From Rickettsiales bacterium (GTDB lineage: Bacteria > Pseudomonadota > Alphaproteobacteria > Rickettsiales > UBA1997): DNA of 33,956 nucleotides. Below the pieces are notes generated by a model. The model searched no databases. It was given only the letters and a program-made list of their open reading frames with translations, and was not told the origin of the DNA. Position 1 is the stretch's first letter; each line of letters starts with the position of its first letter. The translations under genes were made by a program, and so were the position numbers. Where the stretch lies: NCBI GenBank assembly GCA_005787525.1, contig SYAR01000062.1, forward strand, positions 1 through 33,956. The letters run 5' to 3'. Positions 8,119 to 17,537 of the stretch are shown piece after piece.

Positions 8119-9978
8119 ATGAAATTTTCACTAGAATATCTCAAAACCAAATGGCAGTTAATGTTATCTATTATTTCTATTGCATCCTTAATAATTCATT
8201 ATTTTATCAAATTTGCTCTTAAAATTGATGAAGATTATAGCCTTATTTTCGTTCTTATCATTGGCGGAATTCCGCTTTTAATTCAGATTTTTCTTAAAAT
8301 TATAAAAGGCAATTTGGGTGCCGATTTAATTGCCTTCATGGCGTTAATTTTGGCAATTTATTTGCATGAAAATGTTGCTGGGGTTTTGATTATTTTAATG
8401 CTGGCAAGCTCACAAGCGCTTGAAGAATTTGCTTCACATCGCGCCTCTTTCGTCTTAGAAGCTCTTGCTCAAAGAATGCCAACTATAGCTCATTTAAAAT
8501 CGGAAAATAATTTTTTAGACACCGAAATTTCTAAAATTAAAATTGGCGATTTAGTGGCGGTTTTTCCGCATGAAATTTGTCCGATTGATGGCGAAATCGT
8601 TGAAGGCAGAGGCTCGATGGATGAGTCATATTTGACGGGCGAACCTTATCGCATTTCTAAAACCATCGGCTCCAAAGTTTTGTCGGGCGCAATTAATGGC
8701 GAATCCTTATTCATTATCAAAACCGAAAAATTGCCGGCCGATTCGCGTTATGGCAAAATCATGGAAGTCATGCAACAAGCCAAGGAACAACGTCCCGAGA
8801 TTCGTAAACTTGCCGATAAAATTGGGGCAATTTTTGCGCCGATAACTATTTTTATCGCCTCCGCTTCTTATTTTTTTACTCAAGATTTAACTAATTTTTT
8901 AGCGGTTTTAACCATCGCTACGCCCTGCCCGCTCTTGATTGCGGTGCCAATCGCCATTATTAGCGCGATTTCAATTTCAGCGCGCCAAGGCATTATTATC
9001 AAGGATGCGCGCATTTTGGAAAAACTCTCAATTTGCACCACGGCGATTTTTGATAAAACCGGAACTTTGACTTATGGCGAACCTAATATTTCTGAAATTA
9101 TCGCTCTTGACGAATTCACCGAAAATGAAATTTTACAAAAAACCGCCAGCCTCGAACGCTACTCTCGTCATCCTTTGGCGGGTTCAATTTTAAAAGAAGC
9201 GCAAAAACGCAATTTACTTTTACTCGACGCTCAAAATATTTCTGAAAAACCCGGCTATGGCATGATTGGCAATATCGGCGACAAAGAGATAATTATTACC
9301 AGCCGAAAAAAAATTCATGAATTTCAAGCTTCAAAAATTGCTTTGCCCGAATTAACCGAAGGCATGGAATGCGTTATTGTCATAAATAAAAAAGTGGCGG
9401 GAATCCTTCATTTCCGTGATTTGGAACGCCCCGAGAGTAAATCCTTTATTAATCATCTCGCTCCGAATCATAATTTTAAAAAAATTATTTTATTGTCGGG
9501 AGACCGCGCCAGCGAAGTGAATTACCTCGCTAAAAAACTTGGAATTAATAATTTTTTTAGTTCACAAAGTCCCGAACAAAAACTGGAAATTGTTAAAAAA
9601 GAAACTCAAAATGCGCCAACTTTATTCATGGGCGACGGCATTAATGACGCACCAGCATTGATGTTGGCATCGGTTGGAATCGCTTTTGGTCAAGGCAATA
9701 ATATCACTTCGGAATCTTCGGGGGCGGTGATTTTGGAAAGCAATTTGCTCAAAGTCGACGAGCTATTACATATCAGCATTTTTACACGTAAAATAATTTT
9801 ACAAAGTGCGATTGGGGGTATGATTTTTAGTATCGTCGGAATGATTTTAGCGGCTTTCGGCTTAGCCTCTCCTGCGGAAGGTGCGATTGCTCAACAAATC
9901 ATCGATGCAGTTGCGATTATCAATGCTTTACGACTTACTTTTATTAAAAATATTCATAGTGATTTGGAGGGTAAATAA
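8119..9978 (+). CDS. P1B-type heavy-metal-translocating ATPase
   Basis: This 619-residue ATPase moves transition-metal ions across the inner membrane. Motifs in order: actuator loop TGEP (173-176), membrane metal-site motif TPCPL (268-272), phosphorylation motif DKTGT (312-316), the P1B-specific HP pair (351-352) and the hinge GDGIND (505-510). About eight membrane helices can be placed: roughly four before the actuator domain, two around 237-285 and two at 560-608. There is no N-terminal CxxC metal-binding domain. The membrane motif is TPC rather than the CPC of copper pumps, so it is unlikely to be the oxidase-linked copper exporter CcoI. A TPC motif has been associated with the P1B-5 (Ni/Fe) subgroup, but the metal cannot be assigned from this. 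It is divergent from a peroxidase gene, which may hint at redox-metal homeostasis. Confidence 0.93.
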   Translation: MKFSLEYLKTKWQLMLSIISIASLIIHYFIKFALKIDEDYSLIFVLIIGGIPLLIQIFLKIIKGNLGADLIAFMALILAIYLHENVAGVLIILMLASSQALEEFASHRASFVLEALAQRMPTIAHLKSENNFLDTEISKIKIGDLVAVFPHEICPIDGEIVEGRGSMDESYLTGEPYRISKTIGSKVLSGAINGESLFIIKTEKLPADSRYGKIMEVMQQAKEQRPEIRKLADKIGAIFAPITIFIASASYFFTQDLTNFLAVLTIATPCPLLIAVPIAIISAISISARQGIIIKDARILEKLSICTTAIFDKTGTLTYGEPNISEIIALDEFTENEILQKTASLERYSRHPLAGSILKEAQKRNLLLLDAQNISEKPGYGMIGNIGDKEIIITSRKKIHEFQASKIALPELTEGMECVIVINKKVAGILHFRDLERPESKSFINHLAPNHNFKKIILLSGDRASEVNYLAKKLGINNFFSSQSPEQKLEIVKKETQNAPTLFMGDGINDAPALMLASVGIAFGQGNNITSESSGAVILESNLLKVDELLHISIFTRKIILQSAIGGMIFSIVGMILAAFGLASPAEGAIAQQIIDAVAIINALRLTFIKNIHSDLEGK

Positions 9979-10062
9979 AGTTAAATCCTTAATTCGATTT
10001 TTTAATTTGAATATTTTAATGAAATTATTTTTATCAAAAAATTTTCTTGCTTAATTTTTACA

Positions 10063-11175
10063 CTAAAACCTATAAATCAAACTAACTCGCGTAAAAGCAT
10101 ATTTTGAATCATATGAAACACTATTTCGTATATTGGTTGTTTGGTCGCTTTTAGAACTTAAAAAAAATGCGTCTCCTGAACCAGTAAATTCAGTGTAATC
10201 AATTATCGCTCTAATATGATCTTTGATTGATATATCAATCCCGCCACCAAAACCAACACTTGGAAAACTTCCACCACTAACAATCTTGGAATTGTCGTTT
10301 TTTTGCAATATAAAACGTGAAGTTGACGTGCTAAGAGAAAGTTTGACATATGGTAAAAAAATTTTAAAAATATTAAATCCGAATTTACCTGAATAATATG
10401 AATAATTTGAAAATGAATAATTAATTTTTTTATATTCATTATTATTAATTTTATTACTACCAATATTAAATTCTCCAATATTCATGGCAAATTCTTGCCC
10501 TAAAAATAAGCCACTCGAGAATAATCTGCCCTGCCCAATTATGATTGAAGGTAAGGTTTTTGACCCCGAGAAATCAAATTTATAAGGTTTGTTACTTACG
10601 CCTCCCTTGTCGATAAAAGAAGTATTTGTAGATGTTTGAGATAAATTTATTGAAGAGTCTATTTTGGCAACGCCAATTCCAACGTAAATTCCATTAAAAT
10701 TATTATCATGGGTAAATGTTTTTTTTAGATTTGGATTTATATTGCAAAAATAGGATTGACGATTTGAATTATCATAAACTCTATAACCAACTCCTTTTCC
10801 ATCTTTAAAATTTACATTTTTTTTGGGGGCGGTTATGGGAATTGAAGAATTGAAGCTATTTACATAATCATTATTTGGCTTATTAAATTCAACTCCTTCA
10901 TTATAATTGTTTGATGATTGGTTTATATATTGACTAGACATCGCCGAATTTTCATTACCCCGATAAATATCTTCATATCTGGGATAATTTTTTCTATTAT
11001 CATCTGAATCTTCAAAATTAAATCTATCATTGTAGTAATCATATGAATTATTAAATTTATTGTTTTGATAATTATCGTTATAATTTTGAATTGAAGAAGA
11101 GTTAAAACCTTGGGCTTCAAGGCTGGTAAAGTTTATTGCAACAAAAATAAGTAAGGTAAATAAAAATTTTAACAT
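10063..11175 (-). CDS. outer-membrane beta-barrel protein with Asn/Tyr-rich segment
   Basis: This protein has 370 residues from the ATG at 11175; an in-frame TTG two codons earlier is less likely. A signal peptide (about 1-21, ending near LEAQG) is followed by a low-complexity stretch of about 100 residues dominated by Asn, Tyr, Asp and Ser. A C-terminal beta-barrel starts near NNFNGIYVGIGVA and ends in YRF, whose terminal Phe is the usual outer-membrane insertion signal. The upstream neighbour has the same layout, including a lone Cys shortly before the barrel (YFCNINPN here, YNCEPFVDKKW there) and an NG(I/V)Y first strand, so they are tandem paralogues. The spacing is 2 bp. It is likely surface-exposed in a host-associated cell; the specific function is unknown. 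Confidence 0.8.
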   Translation of the reverse strand: MLKFLFTLLIFVAINFTSLEAQGFNSSSIQNYNDNYQNNKFNNSYDYYNDRFNFEDSDDNRKNYPRYEDIYRGNENSAMSSQYINQSSNNYNEGVEFNKPNNDYVNSFNSSIPITAPKKNVNFKDGKGVGYRVYDNSNRQSYFCNINPNLKKTFTHDNNFNGIYVGIGVAKIDSSINLSQTSTNTSFIDKGGVSNKPYKFDFSGSKTLPSIIIGQGRLFSSGLFLGQEFAMNIGEFNIGSNKINNNEYKKINYSFSNYSYYSGKFGFNIFKIFLPYVKLSLSTSTSRFILQKNDNSKIVSGGSFPSVGFGGGIDISIKDHIRAIIDYTEFTGSGDAFFLSSKSDQTTNIRNSVSYDSKYAFTRVSLIYRF

Positions 11176-11177
11176 AA

Positions 11178-12164
11178 TCAAAAACGATATAAAATTCCAA
11201 GTTTTAGTGAATTTATTTTAAAATCCGCAACATAAGAATTTTCTGATTTTGGTGCCGATTGACTTGATCCGCTTTTACCTAAATAAAAATTTCCCATATT
11301 TTGCGGAACTATCCAATATGAATAATCCGCAACAAGTCTAAAATGATTTGAAAGTAAAAATTCCGTTCCAAGACTCAAGCGAATTGGGGGCGGACTATCG
11401 CCATCTTCATTTTCCATAATAGAATAATTACTATCAGTTTTTATGCTCGAAGATGAGAAAGATCCAATTCCCGTATTAAAATAAACCATCGATCGACCCG
11501 AAATTAAATAACCAATTTTAGCATTAAACATCACATAGTTTCGTAATGAATAGGTTAAGGTCGTTTCAACTTCTTTTTTTCCCGTTTCTTTGCCTGAATT
11601 ATTATATGTTATTTCGTTAATTTTTGCCTTACTCGTAAAATCAAGAGGAAGTGCTCGAATTTCAAGATCGGTTGCTAAATACATTCTGTCAATTAAAAAT
11701 CCTCCACCAACCGTTACTACTGGCATTAAGGATGCCCCGGAAAAATTTTTACCCTTTCCAATTTCAGAAAAAACCGGAACGGTAGTAGTTTGATTTGAAG
11801 GGGCATAAGCTGAAAGATACTGATATTCTGGATCAGAATTTTCAATTTTATATTTTCCGGAAAATTTTGAAGAATCAAATCCGAGAGAGAAATATACGCC
11901 ATTCCAACTATCTTCGCTTGAAGTTGACTCCCATTTTTTATCAACAAATGGTTCGCAATTATATGCCTTACCTTCGGGGTCGACAATTGAAATCCCCGAT
12001 TTTATACTTGGACTCCCTGCAGATGAGGCTCCTCCCGAATATCCCATCGTTGCTCCACCAACAAAAGCGTAGGAATTACTAATTTTAAATAAGAAAAATA
12101 TAAAAAAATAACAAAGAACAGTTTTTGATATTTTAGGTTTATTTATAATAAAAATTTTTATCAT
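11178..12164 (-). CDS. outer-membrane beta-barrel protein
   Basis: This protein has 328 residues from the ATG at 12164. A longer frame begins at a TTG inside the argG 3' end, but the ATG places a good signal peptide (hydrophobic core about 13-28, cleavage probably after SYA) at the N-terminus. After a Gly/Ser-rich linker come a cysteine-containing segment (YNCEPFVDKKW) and an eight-strand-type barrel beginning with WNGVYFSLGF. The chain ends in LYRF, the C-terminal Phe signature of BAM-assembled porin-like proteins. It starts 22 bp after argG and stops 2 bp before the paralogous barrel gene, so it is probably cotranscribed with both. Whether it acts as adhesin, porin or structural barrel cannot be told from sequence. 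Confidence 0.8.
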   Translation of the reverse strand: MIKIFIINKPKISKTVLCYFFIFFLFKISNSYAFVGGATMGYSGGASSAGSPSIKSGISIVDPEGKAYNCEPFVDKKWESTSSEDSWNGVYFSLGFDSSKFSGKYKIENSDPEYQYLSAYAPSNQTTTVPVFSEIGKGKNFSGASLMPVVTVGGGFLIDRMYLATDLEIRALPLDFTSKAKINEITYNNSGKETGKKEVETTLTYSLRNYVMFNAKIGYLISGRSMVYFNTGIGSFSSSSIKTDSNYSIMENEDGDSPPPIRLSLGTEFLLSNHFRLVADYSYWIVPQNMGNFYLGKSGSSQSAPKSENSYVADFKINSLKLGILYRF

Positions 12165-12186
12165 TAATAGGGGCGGCTTTTTTAAA

Positions 12187-13401
12187 TTAATTATTATGGA
12201 TTTTAGCGCCAATTCTCAAACGCAAAGCATTGAGTTTAATAAAACCTTGCGCATCTTTTTGATCATAAACCGAATCTTCTTCAAAAGTAACGTGAGCCAT
12301 TGAATAAAGGCTCTTCGGCGACTCGCGTCCCATTACATAAACATTGCCTTTATATAATTTTAAACGAACTTTGCCTTCAACAATTTCTTGGCTTTTATCG
12401 ATTAAAGCTTGGAGCATCAAGCGTTCAGGCGCAAACCAAAAACCATTATAAATCAAACTGGCATATTTTGGCATTAACTCATCTTTTAAATGACAAGCTT
12501 CGCGGTCAAGCGTAATTGATTCAATCGCACGATGCGCCACCAATAAAATCGTGCCTCCCGGCGTTTCGTAAACACCACGTGATTTCATACCAACAAAACG
12601 ATTTTCAACTAAATCTAAACGACCTATTCCATTTTTGCCACCGAGTTCATTGAGCTTGATAAGAATTTGAGCCGGCGATAATTTTTTGCCATCAATCGCA
12701 ATTGGATCACCTTTAGAAAATTCAATTTCAACAATTGTCGCTTGATTCGGAGCATCTTCAGGGCTAACCGTGCGTTGGTAAACATATTCGGGAGCGGGCT
12801 GTGACGGATCTTCCAAAACCTTACCTTCGCTTGAAGTGTGAAGCAAATTGGCATCGACCGAATATGGCGCTTCGCCTTTTTTATCTTTAGCAACGGGAAT
12901 TTGATTTTTTTCGGCATAATCGATGAGCTTGGTGCGAGAATTCAAATCCCATTCACGCCAAGGAGCGATGATTTTGATGTCGGGTTTGTTAGCATAATAA
13001 CTAAGTTCAAAACGCACCTGATCATTGCCCTTGCCAGTTGCTCCGTGAGCCACAGCGTCGGCTCCAACCATTTTAGCAATTTCAATTTGTCTTTTAGCAA
13101 TTAATGGGCGGGCAATTGAAGTTCCAAGCAAGTAAACGCCTTCATATAAAGCATTGGCCCGAAACATCGGAAAAACATAATTACTTACAAACTCTTCACG
13201 CAAATCTTCAATAAAAATTTCTTTAACTCCCAGCATTTGAGCTTTTTTGCGAGCGGGTTCGAGCTCTTCACCCTGCCCTAAATCGGCGGTAAAAGTAACA
13301 ACTTCGCAACCATAATTTTCTTGCAACCATTTTAAAATAACCGAGGTATCGAGACCTCCAGAGTAAGCTAAAACGACTTTTTTGATTTTATTTTTTGACA
13401 T
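12187..13401 (-). CDS. argG: argininosuccinate synthase
   Basis: ArgG joins citrulline and aspartate with ATP to give argininosuccinate, the penultimate step of arginine synthesis. The 404-residue protein is full length for the family and carries the PP-loop motif AYSGGLDTS (about 12-20), [13 protein letters not shown] and the conserved APWREW segment. The ATG at 13401 fits the family start. No other arginine gene is in the window; argH and the rest must be elsewhere, or citrulline may come from the host. It lies 48 bp after the PEP-carboxylase-like gene and 22 bp before the barrel genes on the same strand. The run is functionally mixed and need not be a true operon. Confidence 0.97.
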   Translation of the reverse strand: MSKNKIKKVVLAYSGGLDTSVILKWLQENYGCEVVTFTADLGQGEELEPARKKAQMLGVKEIFIEDLREEFVSNYVFPMFRANALYEGVYLLGTSIARPLIAKRQIEIAKMVGADAVAHGATGKGNDQVRFELSYYANKPDIKIIAPWREWDLNSRTKLIDYAEKNQIPVAKDKKGEAPYSVDANLLHTSSEGKVLEDPSQPAPEYVYQRTVSPEDAPNQATIVEIEFSKGDPIAIDGKKLSPAQILIKLNELGGKNGIGRLDLVENRFVGMKSRGVYETPGGTILLVAHRAIESITLDREACHLKDELMPKYASLIYNGFWFAPERLMLQALIDKSQEIVEGKVRLKLYKGNVYVMGRESPKSLYSMAHVTFEEDSVYDQKDAQGFIKLNALRLRIGAKIHNN

Positions 13402-13449
13402 ATTTTATATCTTATTTTTTTATTTTTTAGCGGGTAAAAATATTAGAAT

Positions 13450-16137
13450 CTAATTAAAATACAAGCTTTTATCAGAAATTTTTTCAAGAAAATTATGAAC
13501 TTCGTGAAAATCTTTTTTAAAAGAAGTAAAAATCGTTGCCATTGTAAGTGGCGCATTAAAAATAATATTATTAGCGATATAAGAATTGTGAATAATTTTT
13601 AAATCCAAATCATCTAAAATTTTTTCAGGATTATTATTTAAAAAACTGGTAAAATCGCTCTCGCAAAGCTTGGTAAAAACACTTTCATTTTTACAATATT
13701 GCATTTCATTTGCCAAATTTGCGCTATAAATTTCTAAAATTTTATTCAAATCATAGCGCTCATAATCAAGCTCCAAATCTTGATTAAATATAGATTTAGC
13801 AATGTTCTTCGCCACTTCAAAAATATAAAAATCTAAAAACGCCATGGTAATTTTTTGACGATTTTTCAAAGAAAATGTTGTCATTTTTTTGTTTTCAACA
13901 AAAATTTTTGACAATTTAATAATTTCCTCGACCCTAGGGCGGTCAATACCAATCAACATTTTCCACGCATAATTAATATCAACCATATTTAAAGCAATAA
14001 TTTGATTACGAATAAAATCACGAAAAGCTTTATTGCAAAAATAAAGATCTAATAAATTTTTTGAATTATATTTGGTAATTATTTTTTTAAATGATTCATT
14101 CAAGCCCAGAAACATTATGGTGAAAGTGCCAGTATGGGCAATAGTTCGATCCAAAGTTATGGCTCTTGTTGTAAAAATATTAAATGTCGAAATATCTTCC
14201 AATAATTCGCAATATTTATGCGGGGTTAAAATATTTTTTTGACTCGAGCCACGTTTTAACGGACGCGAACTAAGATTTCCTAGCATTACTCCCAAGCGGT
14301 TTGAGTTAAAAAATAATTCATTTAAATATTGATTAGAAAAATATTTTGTCTGATAAGATTTAATTGCTTCATCGCTAAATTCTTGACGAATTTTATAATA
14401 TTTTGAGTTACAAATTTTATCTCCTTCTATAATTCCAGAAGCCTTCAAGGAGACGCAAAGATTATGCAAAGCAAAATTTTCAATTGTGTTTTTAGCAATA
14501 CTAAGAGAACCAAATAAAATTTGTTGTTGTTGCCCTTGAATCGTTGTAATTGCTGGCTTCAAATACAATTCATCAATCTTCATTTCATCGGCAATTTCTA
14601 AAGCAGAATTTAATTGACGCGTAATTATTTCATCAAAACGCCCGCCACCCCTTTGCAAAGCATATCCTCCGCCATTAAAAACAAAAATATCTAGATCTAA
14701 ATTATGTTTTTCGAGAGCGATTTTTTTTAACATTAAAATTTGTCCCGTCGCTCGATCTTGATAATAATCGACAGCGATACCACCTACTCTAGCAGTGTCG
14801 CTCTTGGCAATCATCGCAATTATTTTTTTAGCTCTTTGTAAGTATTTTTGATAAATTTTATCGGCAATTAATTGCCGTTGAATCGCAAAAATATTTTTTA
14901 AATCCTCCACCGATTCCGACAAAGTAACAATATGAATTATGTGATTTTTTATTTGAAAATTTTTGGTGATTTTGAGTAAAAACAAAACCATTAAAACTTG
15001 ACTAACATTCTGATGGTTAGAAATAATAAATTTATCAATAAATAGCGGATTTTTATTTACAACCAAAAGTCTTTTAATAATTTCATTATTGTCAGTTTTT
15101 TGTGTTAAAAAATGATTAATTTTATCAATTAAAATTTCATTTTCTAAAAATTCATGCAAGATTTTAATTTTATTTTTTTCATCATTTTTTAGCAAAAATT
15201 TAACTGTAAAATTTTCTAAAATTTCTGCCACCGCATTTTCAATATCCTTCGCATCATGCCTTAAATCAATTGTCGATTCCAACTTAAATTTTTTAATTCT
15301 TTCGATGCCAATTTTTAAAATTTCTGCAGTAACATTTGGATTGCCATCACCATCACCTCCATGACTCCAAAGCGATATTTCGCAAATTTTTTCTGGCAAA
15401 AATATTTTATTTTTATAGGGCGAATTTTCGATTTCTAATTGTAATTTTTTCTGCAATTCTTGATTAGCAATTTTAATATTTTTTAATGCCAATTCAGTCT
15501 CAAACATCTCTTCTAAGCATGATTTTTTTTGACTAGTTATCGAACATAATAAAGTTTTTTTTAAATTATCTTGAAGATTTTTAAAATTTAGAGTTTTTTT
15601 ATTAGCAATAATTTCGTCAAATTCATAGCCAAGACCAGTATATTCAAGACTTGTGGGGTTAGTTGGATGAGCGGTTAAACTAAATAAAGCTTTAAAATTT
15701 TTACTTAAAAAATTCTGCAAAATTTCTGGTTTTACGTTATTTTCAAAGGCATTTTTTAACAATTCGGTAAATGAAAATTGCTCGTCTTTGGCTTCGTTTT
15801 TATAACATGAAATTATGTCATTGAGCGCTGATTTTCTAGATCTTCTTAATATTTCTTGAAATTTTGATTCTAACTCCAAAATTTGTAGAAATATTTTTTT
15901 ATCTTCTTTTATTTTTTGATAAAATTCGTAAATTGCCAAATTTTTTTTGTTTAAATCGAGCTTTTTTTTAATTCTTTGTAACTCTAAAAATTTTAATTTA
16001 ACTTCTTTTTCTATATGATTTAAATCAATTACGGCGTAAATAAAATCAAGCTTTATTGCCTCTTGAATTTGAATTAAATATTGATATTTGTTTGAGTTTT
16101 TTTCTAAATGATTAATGTTATTTAGCCTCTTGACCAT
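13450..16137 (-). CDS. divergent phosphoenolpyruvate carboxylase-like protein
   Basis: This 895-residue protein has the length and motif order of PEP carboxylase, which makes oxaloacetate from PEP and bicarbonate. The catalytic-loop motif is LTAHPTN (His157). Other family landmarks are GGDGDGNPNVT (261-270), IVTLSESVEDL (~403-413), SDTAR (446-450), FNGGGYALQRGGG (487-499) and SSRPLKRG. Several residues expected for catalysis differ. The usual GGDRDGNP has Gly instead of Arg; FHGRGG reads FNGGG, losing the His and first Arg; the equivalent of the segment ISMARTPSD reads ISNHQNVSQ without its Arg. The C-terminus also lacks the family's RNTG ending. It may be an inactive or repurposed homologue; catalysis as PEPC is doubtful. 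The ATG at 16137 gives a normal N-terminal length. Confidence 0.75.
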   Translation of the reverse strand: MVKRLNNINHLEKNSNKYQYLIQIQEAIKLDFIYAVIDLNHIEKEVKLKFLELQRIKKKLDLNKKNLAIYEFYQKIKEDKKIFLQILELESKFQEILRRSRKSALNDIISCYKNEAKDEQFSFTELLKNAFENNVKPEILQNFLSKNFKALFSLTAHPTNPTSLEYTGLGYEFDEIIANKKTLNFKNLQDNLKKTLLCSITSQKKSCLEEMFETELALKNIKIANQELQKKLQLEIENSPYKNKIFLPEKICEISLWSHGGDGDGNPNVTAEILKIGIERIKKFKLESTIDLRHDAKDIENAVAEILENFTVKFLLKNDEKNKIKILHEFLENEILIDKINHFLTQKTDNNEIIKRLLVVNKNPLFIDKFIISNHQNVSQVLMVLFLLKITKNFQIKNHIIHIVTLSESVEDLKNIFAIQRQLIADKIYQKYLQRAKKIIAMIAKSDTARVGGIAVDYYQDRATGQILMLKKIALEKHNLDLDIFVFNGGGYALQRGGGRFDEIITRQLNSALEIADEMKIDELYLKPAITTIQGQQQQILFGSLSIAKNTIENFALHNLCVSLKASGIIEGDKICNSKYYKIRQEFSDEAIKSYQTKYFSNQYLNELFFNSNRLGVMLGNLSSRPLKRGSSQKNILTPHKYCELLEDISTFNIFTTRAITLDRTIAHTGTFTIMFLGLNESFKKIITKYNSKNLLDLYFCNKAFRDFIRNQIIALNMVDINYAWKMLIGIDRPRVEEIIKLSKIFVENKKMTTFSLKNRQKITMAFLDFYIFEVAKNIAKSIFNQDLELDYERYDLNKILEIYSANLANEMQYCKNESVFTKLCESDFTSFLNNNPEKILDDLDLKIIHNSYIANNIIFNAPLTMATIFTSFKKDFHEVHNFLEKISDKSLYFN

Positions 16138-16194
16138 AGAATTAATTGACTTTATAAATATTACTATTTTAAAACCTAATTATCAATCATCAAA

Positions 16195-16617
16195 ATGCAA
16201 TTAAAAACATTATTATCTAAAATAGATGTCGCAAAATATTGTAAAAACGCACAAGAGCGACTTGATTTTAATTCAACCAATTTAATCGATGATATTTTTG
16301 AAAAAATTCAAAAAAATTATCATATTGCCATAATTTTTGACAAAAATAATCAAGAAATTATTGGAGCAATTGCTTGCAAAATTGAGCATGATTTTTTTTG
16401 TTATAAAACTTGCGAAATCCTTGATTTTTATATCTCCGAACACCATAATGAAAGCAATATTATGCAACTCTTAAATGATTGGCTAAAAGAAATTTGTCGT
16501 CAATTTTTATGCAAAAAAATAATTTTCGAATCTTTGACAAAAAATAAATTCGAACATAAAATATTTTTAGCAGAAAAATTTATTCTAGAAAAATTTAAGT
16601 TTACAAAAGAAATATAA
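16195..16617 (+). CDS. probable GNAT-like acetyltransferase, small and divergent
   Basis: This 140-residue protein is not firmly recognised. It has an N-terminal helical part, then strand-like segments (IAIIFDKNNQEIIGAIACKI and CEILDFYIS), followed by an amphipathic helix (IMQLLNDWLKEICRQF) and another strand (KKIIFES). That order matches the core of GNAT N-acetyltransferases. The acetyl-CoA pyrophosphate loop (usually RxxGxG/A) is not preserved: HHNESN stands in its place. Activity is therefore uncertain. It is divergent from the PEPC-like gene (57 bp between starts) and 14 bp upstream of the YihY gene, so it probably leads the small operon that ends with folC. Confidence 0.5.
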   Translation: MQLKTLLSKIDVAKYCKNAQERLDFNSTNLIDDIFEKIQKNYHIAIIFDKNNQEIIGAIACKIEHDFFCYKTCEILDFYISEHHNESNIMQLLNDWLKEICRQFLCKKIIFESLTKNKFEHKIFLAEKFILEKFKFTKEI

Positions 16618-16631
16618 AGCGAAATCGGATA

Positions 16632-17537
16632 ATGCTTAAACACTCTCGTTCAAAATTAAATTATTATTTTCGTAAATATTTTATTATTCCACTTAAAATA
16701 TTTCGCAAATCGGTAATCGACACCATTAATCATGATGGTATTGAACATGCTGGTTATCTTGCGTTCTTAAGCATTTTATCATTTTTTCCTTCGCTAATTT
16801 TTTTAATTGCCGTAATTGGACTTTTTGGTGAATCAAAAATTGGTACCGATTTTTTACATGAATTAGTTTCGAGCTTGCCCAATGAAATGTCGCGCGGACT
16901 AACTCCCCGCATCAACGAAATAATTTCAGGTCCGAGTGATGGCTATTTAACCATCGCCATAATTGGCGTAATTTGGACAGCGTCATCATCGGTCGAGGGT
17001 TGTCGTACAATTCTCAATCGCGCCTACCGCGTAGCCTTTCCACCGCCATATATTTTACGCCGATTGGTAAGTATTTTTGAATTTTTCATAATAATTATTG
17101 TAATAATTAGTGGCATTTTAATATTTGTTATCGTTCCCGTTATTCTTAAATATTTTGAAAAGCAATTTTCTATAAAACTCGCCATTGATTACGACTTTTT
17201 TTATTTGCGTCAATTAGCAATTTTTTCAATTTTAACCATTTCAACATCGGTCCTTTATTTCGCTCTTCCCAACGTTAAACAGAAGATTTGGCAAACTATT
17301 CCAGGGTCAGTTTTAGCGGTGATTTTATGGATAACTTTAGTAGATTTTTTCTCACTTTATTTAGAAAATTTTGATCAAATGAATTTTGTTTACGGTTCAA
17401 TCGCCGGAATCATAATTTCATTAATGTTTTTTTATTTGATAAGTTTAGTATTTATTTTTGGCGCCGAATTTAATTATAATTTTCATCGCGTTTATCAATT
17501 TTTCTTAAAAAAACCTAATACAAAAATCAAATTGTGA
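16632..17537 (+). CDS. YihY/BrkB family inner-membrane protein
   Basis: This 301-residue polytopic membrane protein belongs to the YihY/BrkB (UPF0761) family, once misnamed ribonuclease BN. Family features are the N-terminal stretch HAGYLAFLSILSFFPSLIFL, the segment WTASSSVEGCRTILNRAY, and about six hydrophobic helices. The C-terminal half contains WITLVDFFSLYLENF and YGSIAGIIISLMFFYL. Its biochemical role is not established in any organism; transport or envelope functions have been suggested. Its stop overlaps the GTG start of folC by 4 bp, indicating coupled translation. Confidence 0.9.
   Translation: MLKHSRSKLNYYFRKYFIIPLKIFRKSVIDTINHDGIEHAGYLAFLSILSFFPSLIFLIAVIGLFGESKIGTDFLHELVSSLPNEMSRGLTPRINEIISGPSDGYLTIAIIGVIWTASSSVEGCRTILNRAYRVAFPPPYILRRLVSIFEFFIIIIVIISGILIFVIVPVILKYFEKQFSIKLAIDYDFFYLRQLAIFSILTISTSVLYFALPNVKQKIWQTIPGSVLAVILWITLVDFFSLYLENFDQMNFVYGSIAGIIISLMFFYLISLVFIFGAEFNYNFHRVYQFFLKKPNTKIKL

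Noticed and set aside
8119-9978. CcoI copper exporter for cbb3 assembly
   Set aside because: No CxxC metal-binding domain, TPC instead of CPC motif, and not in the cco operon.
12178-12212. Upstream TTG start for the first barrel protein, inside argG
   Set aside because: The ATG at 12164 gives a proper signal peptide directly at the N-terminus; the extension would bury it.
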